64,000 nucleotides of DNA from Daphnia pulex (Eukaryota > Arthropoda > Branchiopoda > Diplostraca > Daphniidae): contig NC_060024.1 of NCBI RefSeq assembly GCF_021134715.1, positions 9,114,001 to 9,178,000 of the forward strand. The letters are read 5' to 3'. The notes beneath the pieces were generated by a model. The model was not told the origin of the DNA and did not search any database. It saw nothing but the letters and a program-made list of their open reading frames with translations. The position numbers and the translations under genes are program-made. Below are positions 61,376 to 64,000 of the stretch, in pieces. Numbering within the stretch: the stretch's first letter is position 1; every line of letters begins with the position of its first letter.

Positions 61376-61681
61376 CTATCTGATTTTTGCAACAGAAGCT
61401 GCATAAAATCGGATTTGTAGGTTGAGACCCGAGAATTTTTCTTGAATGCAAATTTTAATTAAATTAAGCTTCATATGTTTCCATGAATGAATCCAGCAGT
61501 TAAACATTGGGTTGTTTGGCCAGGTTTGCAATATTGCGTTTGTAATAGCTTTTTCTGCATCAGTAACAATTATCACTTTTTTTGCTTCAGCTATTTGTGG
61601 AATAAGTTCCGCTACTCGCGAGAAGAAAGATTCGTGAATGCATTGCAACCTATCCATATGAAGCTGAAGATAAAATAACAA
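61376..61681 (-). mobile_element. MULE-type transposase fragment
   Basis: A minus-strand frame of 101 codons reads KKVIIVTDAEKAITNAILQT, then WPNNPMFNCWIHSWKHMK. This is the core Asp motif (TDAEKAI) and the following C-W-x-H of MULE/PHIS-type transposase domains common in invertebrate genomes. A splice-acceptor-like TTATCTTCAG lies at 61664-61673, so it may be one exon of a longer domesticated or decayed transposase. No terminal inverted repeats found. Confidence 0.55.
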
Positions 61682-62404
61682 AATACATAAATAAATACTT
61701 TTTGCATGTTAATCCGGAATTATTGATTACACTGACGGTTGCTCCTTGAATCCAACGATAATCGGCCGTCACTTCGCCATTCTTTTTTATTTAGCAATTC
61801 TAGTGACCATTAAAAAATATATTCGAAACCACCTTTTGGGTAACATATAGAAACTTCACTAAGAACCTCAACCCCTGATTCCGATTCGAACAACCTCAAC
61901 ATATCCTCTAAATTTTCCTTATATGGAATGTTGTTTGTAATTTTTAACACCGTACGTGAAGGTCACAAACGAGAAGGAACTTTAAAATATGATGCACTAC
62001 AAACTATTTCTTCGTAGTTAAGGCATGTAAATCAAGATTTTCTTTATAAATATAGTTTTGCTGTCAACTCAATTCGACTCTAAATTTAACTTAATAAATT
62101 TAATTTTAGTTTAATAAATGCATACCCCTCCCTTTCCTTACCACCCATCATCAATTCATCACCAAAAGTAAACATTTGAACTCAGGCCAATCTAGCGATT
62201 CGACACCGCAGCTCGATGACGTAGTCTGAGGCAGTCAGGCAGGCGGCAGACACCATACACCCGACAATCCACAATCCAGACATTAAGCATACAAATGATC
62301 CTCGCCACCATACATTCACATCACACCACATGTTTGCTTGTATATGTGAGTCTTTGTACATAACTATTTATGGTATTATGGACTATACCCAACCACAATC
62401 TTGG

Positions 62405-62410
62405 TATATA
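62405..62410 (+). promoter_or_regulatory. TATA box of the small spliced gene model
   Basis: TATATA in the context GGTATATAAG, 126 bp upstream of the first downstream ATG (62531), with an initiator-like TCACA about 30 bp further on. The same layout would also suit an LTR promoter. Confidence 0.45.
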
Positions 62411-62530
62411 AGCAATTCTGTAACCATAGTCTTATCACACACATCTCTGTATTATAATATTCCTAGACTTTAATAAAAGTTTCCTCTTCCCTATCAGGTG
62501 GATCAAGGATATCCCTATTGTTTCAACAAG

Positions 62531-63077
62531 ATGCCAATAATTCATCAAAACTTCCTGATAATCACAAATAAGCTGCAGCTGTGTGGTCCAGGAGTCATAT
62601 ATATATTTGCTTTTGGTAAGCATACCATAGAATGATATTATCACATAAGGCTCATTGAAGAAATCATACCTTTTATAATTACAATGTTGTGATTTATTGA
62701 ACAAGTTCATGCTGCCTCTTGAGTTATTGCTTCTGAAGCAGTTGTTGTACACTTGTGCATTATTCCCAATTCTCAGTAGGAAACATGCAGGAGATATCCA
62801 ACAACAGATCTAAAGTAAAGGTGTTTTGAATTAGTTCTTGTCAAAACATTGAATTGAAAGCAGTTGTTTTTGTGTTTATTTTCAGGAAGAAAGTTACTAT
62901 CTTAAAGTGTCCAATCATTCTGTGGTGATCGTGACTATCATATGTAAGTTGTATAGACAATTTTGCATAGAATTGAAAGAATTCGTCATAGATCAGTTGA
63001 ACATTGGTTTAGTTTTTTGTAAATTTTATTTCAACTAATTTTTCATCTTTATTTCAGGTAAATGTTTCGCGGATTAG
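62531..63077 (+). CDS. Small spliced gene model, 66 residues, unrecognised
   Basis: Exons 62531-62615, 62777-62814, 62886-62943 and 63058-63077 (TAG). Every junction is canonical (donors TTG|GTAAGC, AAA|GTAAAG, TAT|GTAAGT; acceptors TTCTCAG, TTTTCAG, ATTTCAG) and the four exons stay in one frame. The reading frame is already open from an acceptor-like site at 62497. ATG 62531 is the first ATG after the TATA box. The product has a hydrophobic N-terminal part (GPGVIYIFAF), a polar middle (QEISNNRSKEESYY) and a second hydrophobic run (HSVVIVTIICKC). No family recognised. Introns of 161, 71 and 114 bp match the other genes here. Could be a real small protein, a non-coding spliced RNA, or an LTR-driven transcript. 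Confidence 0.45.
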
Positions 63078-63648
63078 TCGTAACAAATCCTCAAGATATT
63101 GGAGCCCTCGTCCCTCGATCGTTAGATCCCATCCCAGCTGCTATCTATTTTTTGGGCAACCAGTTCTTTTGTCAGTTTGTGACCAGGTGGTAGATTTGTA
63201 GTCAGGCGGCTGATTTGGATTTACTCTAAGAAAAGAATGCTGTCAGTAGCGACGCCACTCAAATGGAGATTGAACTTCAATCGTTACTTGTCCAGAACGA
63301 ACAAGAAGCTCACGAAGCTGAAGATCTTCGACGTTGTCAAATTAGTAAGAAAAGATTACAGTGTTAGAAAGAGAAATACAAAGTTCATTTGTAAATGTAT
63401 TGCAAAAAGAATGTTACAAGTTTTATTGTTCACTCCTCAACTCGACGAAAAAATTTTGTTTTTATATTATTATGCGAAATTTTACATGGTCATACATACA
63501 TACATGAAATGTAAATTGCTCTGAAGAATATCAAGAGTTAATACTTTAAAATGGTTACGCTAGCGCTTCGATTGAGCAGATTTGAGCGGAACAAATCCAC
63601 TGGCAAGCATACGCTATTTATCGGCGAAAACTCAAGGGAAAAGAATAA
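63078..63648. other. Intergenic, nothing recognised
   Basis: Possible 3' UTR of the small gene model. An open frame at 63237-63524 is Lys-rich and shows no domain. Confidence 0.4.
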
Positions 63649-64000
63649 TTACTCTGAATCTGAAGATTCAGGCAGAAGATCGGCCAATTGCTGGGTAGCT
63701 CGGAGGAACAAATCAGGGTGACATTTTAACAACTCCTCCCATTGGGGCCGGTTGCAAAGCTTGCGAAAATTTTTTACCAAGAACTTCATGGCTTTTTCGG
63801 AAAGTATTCCGATAGAGTGAAAATGAGCCCAAACCAGCATGTCAATAACGTTTCCAATGTTTAACTGAGTAAGTAACATGTCGACGCACTCATGCTTCAA
63901 ATTAACAACATCGTATTTATCACTCAATTCGAATAGTAGTCGCGCCATGCCCTCTTCCGCCATTTTAGGAGCATTATCCGTGTAGAGGAAAATCAAAAAC
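63649..64000 (-). CDS. BTB/POZ-BACK protein, SPOP/TDPOZ-like, C-terminal part (runs off the right edge)
   Basis: Only the 3' exon is in the window (stop 63649-63651). It reads IFLYTDNAPKMAEEGMARL, then LSDKYDVVNLKHECVDMLL (end of the BTB domain), and continues LNIGNVIDMLVWAHFHS, AMKFLVKNF and the BACK-like WEELLKCHPDLFLRATQQL, ending in an acidic LLPESSDSE tail. This is the C-terminal half of SPOP-type Cullin-3 substrate adaptors, a family much expanded in arthropods. The MATH domain, if present, is beyond the window. Confidence 0.85.
   Translation of the reverse strand, partial: FLIFLYTDNAPKMAEEGMARLLFELSDKYDVVNLKHECVDMLLTQLNIGNVIDMLVWAHFHSIGILSEKAMKFLVKNFRKLCNRPQWEELLKCHPDLFLRATQQLADLLPESSDSE

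Noticed and set aside
62331-62497. Candidate solo LTR (TG...CA with TATA and AATAAA)
   Set aside because: No matching second LTR, no target-site duplication and no clear primer-binding site; the TATA fits the spliced gene model equally well.

Overview
The window is animal nuclear DNA. The genes are cut by many short introns (mostly 55-120 bp, GT-AG, a few GC-AG), lie close together on both strands, and include animal-only families: SLC19-type carrier, AFF/lilliputian, LRR-Ig receptor, THADA and GLYR1 with its PWWP domain. Gene content, compact introns and the kinds of mobile-element relics fit an arthropod, most likely a branchiopod crustacean such as Daphnia. The species is an inference; no species-specific marker is visible.

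Layout. 1-730: C-terminal end of glutathione synthetase (+). 1.7-3.4 kb: ZP-domain membrane protein (+). 4.0-9.1 kb: THADA/Trm732-like HEAT-repeat protein (+), then a tRNA-Val(AAC). 10.0-17.1 kb: Pcf11 (+). 17.6-19.1 kb: COQ2 (+). 20.4-22.5 kb: mitochondrial DNAJA3/Tid1 (+), with two alternative last exons. 24.0-24.6 kb: UBL3 (+). 25.4-27.2 kb: SAMM50 (-). 28.3-35.0 kb: GLYR1 (+), whose 4-kb intron holds a complete LRR-Ig transmembrane gene on the opposite strand. 37.1-43.0 kb: AFF/lilliputian (+), followed by a long T-rich probable 3' UTR. 46.4-48.1 kb: SLC19 carrier (+). 49.0-51.2 kb: Hop/STIP1 (+), converging on endonuclease G (-, 51.4-52.6 kb).

From about 52.7 kb to the end the character changes. 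The DNA is AT-rich and repeat-rich, with a G-quadruplex-like tract, inverted repeats, a minisatellite, a broken retroelement with an RNase H-like region, a MULE-type transposase fragment, an NKRF-like gene carrying an XRN2-binding-type domain, and a truncated second copy of that domain. Near the right edge is a small, phase-consistent spliced gene model with its own TATA box that I cannot assign to any family. A BTB/BACK (SPOP-like) gene runs off the end on the minus strand.

Many of the genes are housekeeping. Mitochondrial functions recur (COQ2 ubiquinone synthesis, DNAJA3 co-chaperone, SAMM50 outer-membrane biogenesis, EndoG nuclease), as do RNA polymerase II elongation and termination functions (Pcf11, AFF, GLYR1, and the NKRF-like gene if real). 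There is no operon logic; neighbours appear to be independent transcription units.
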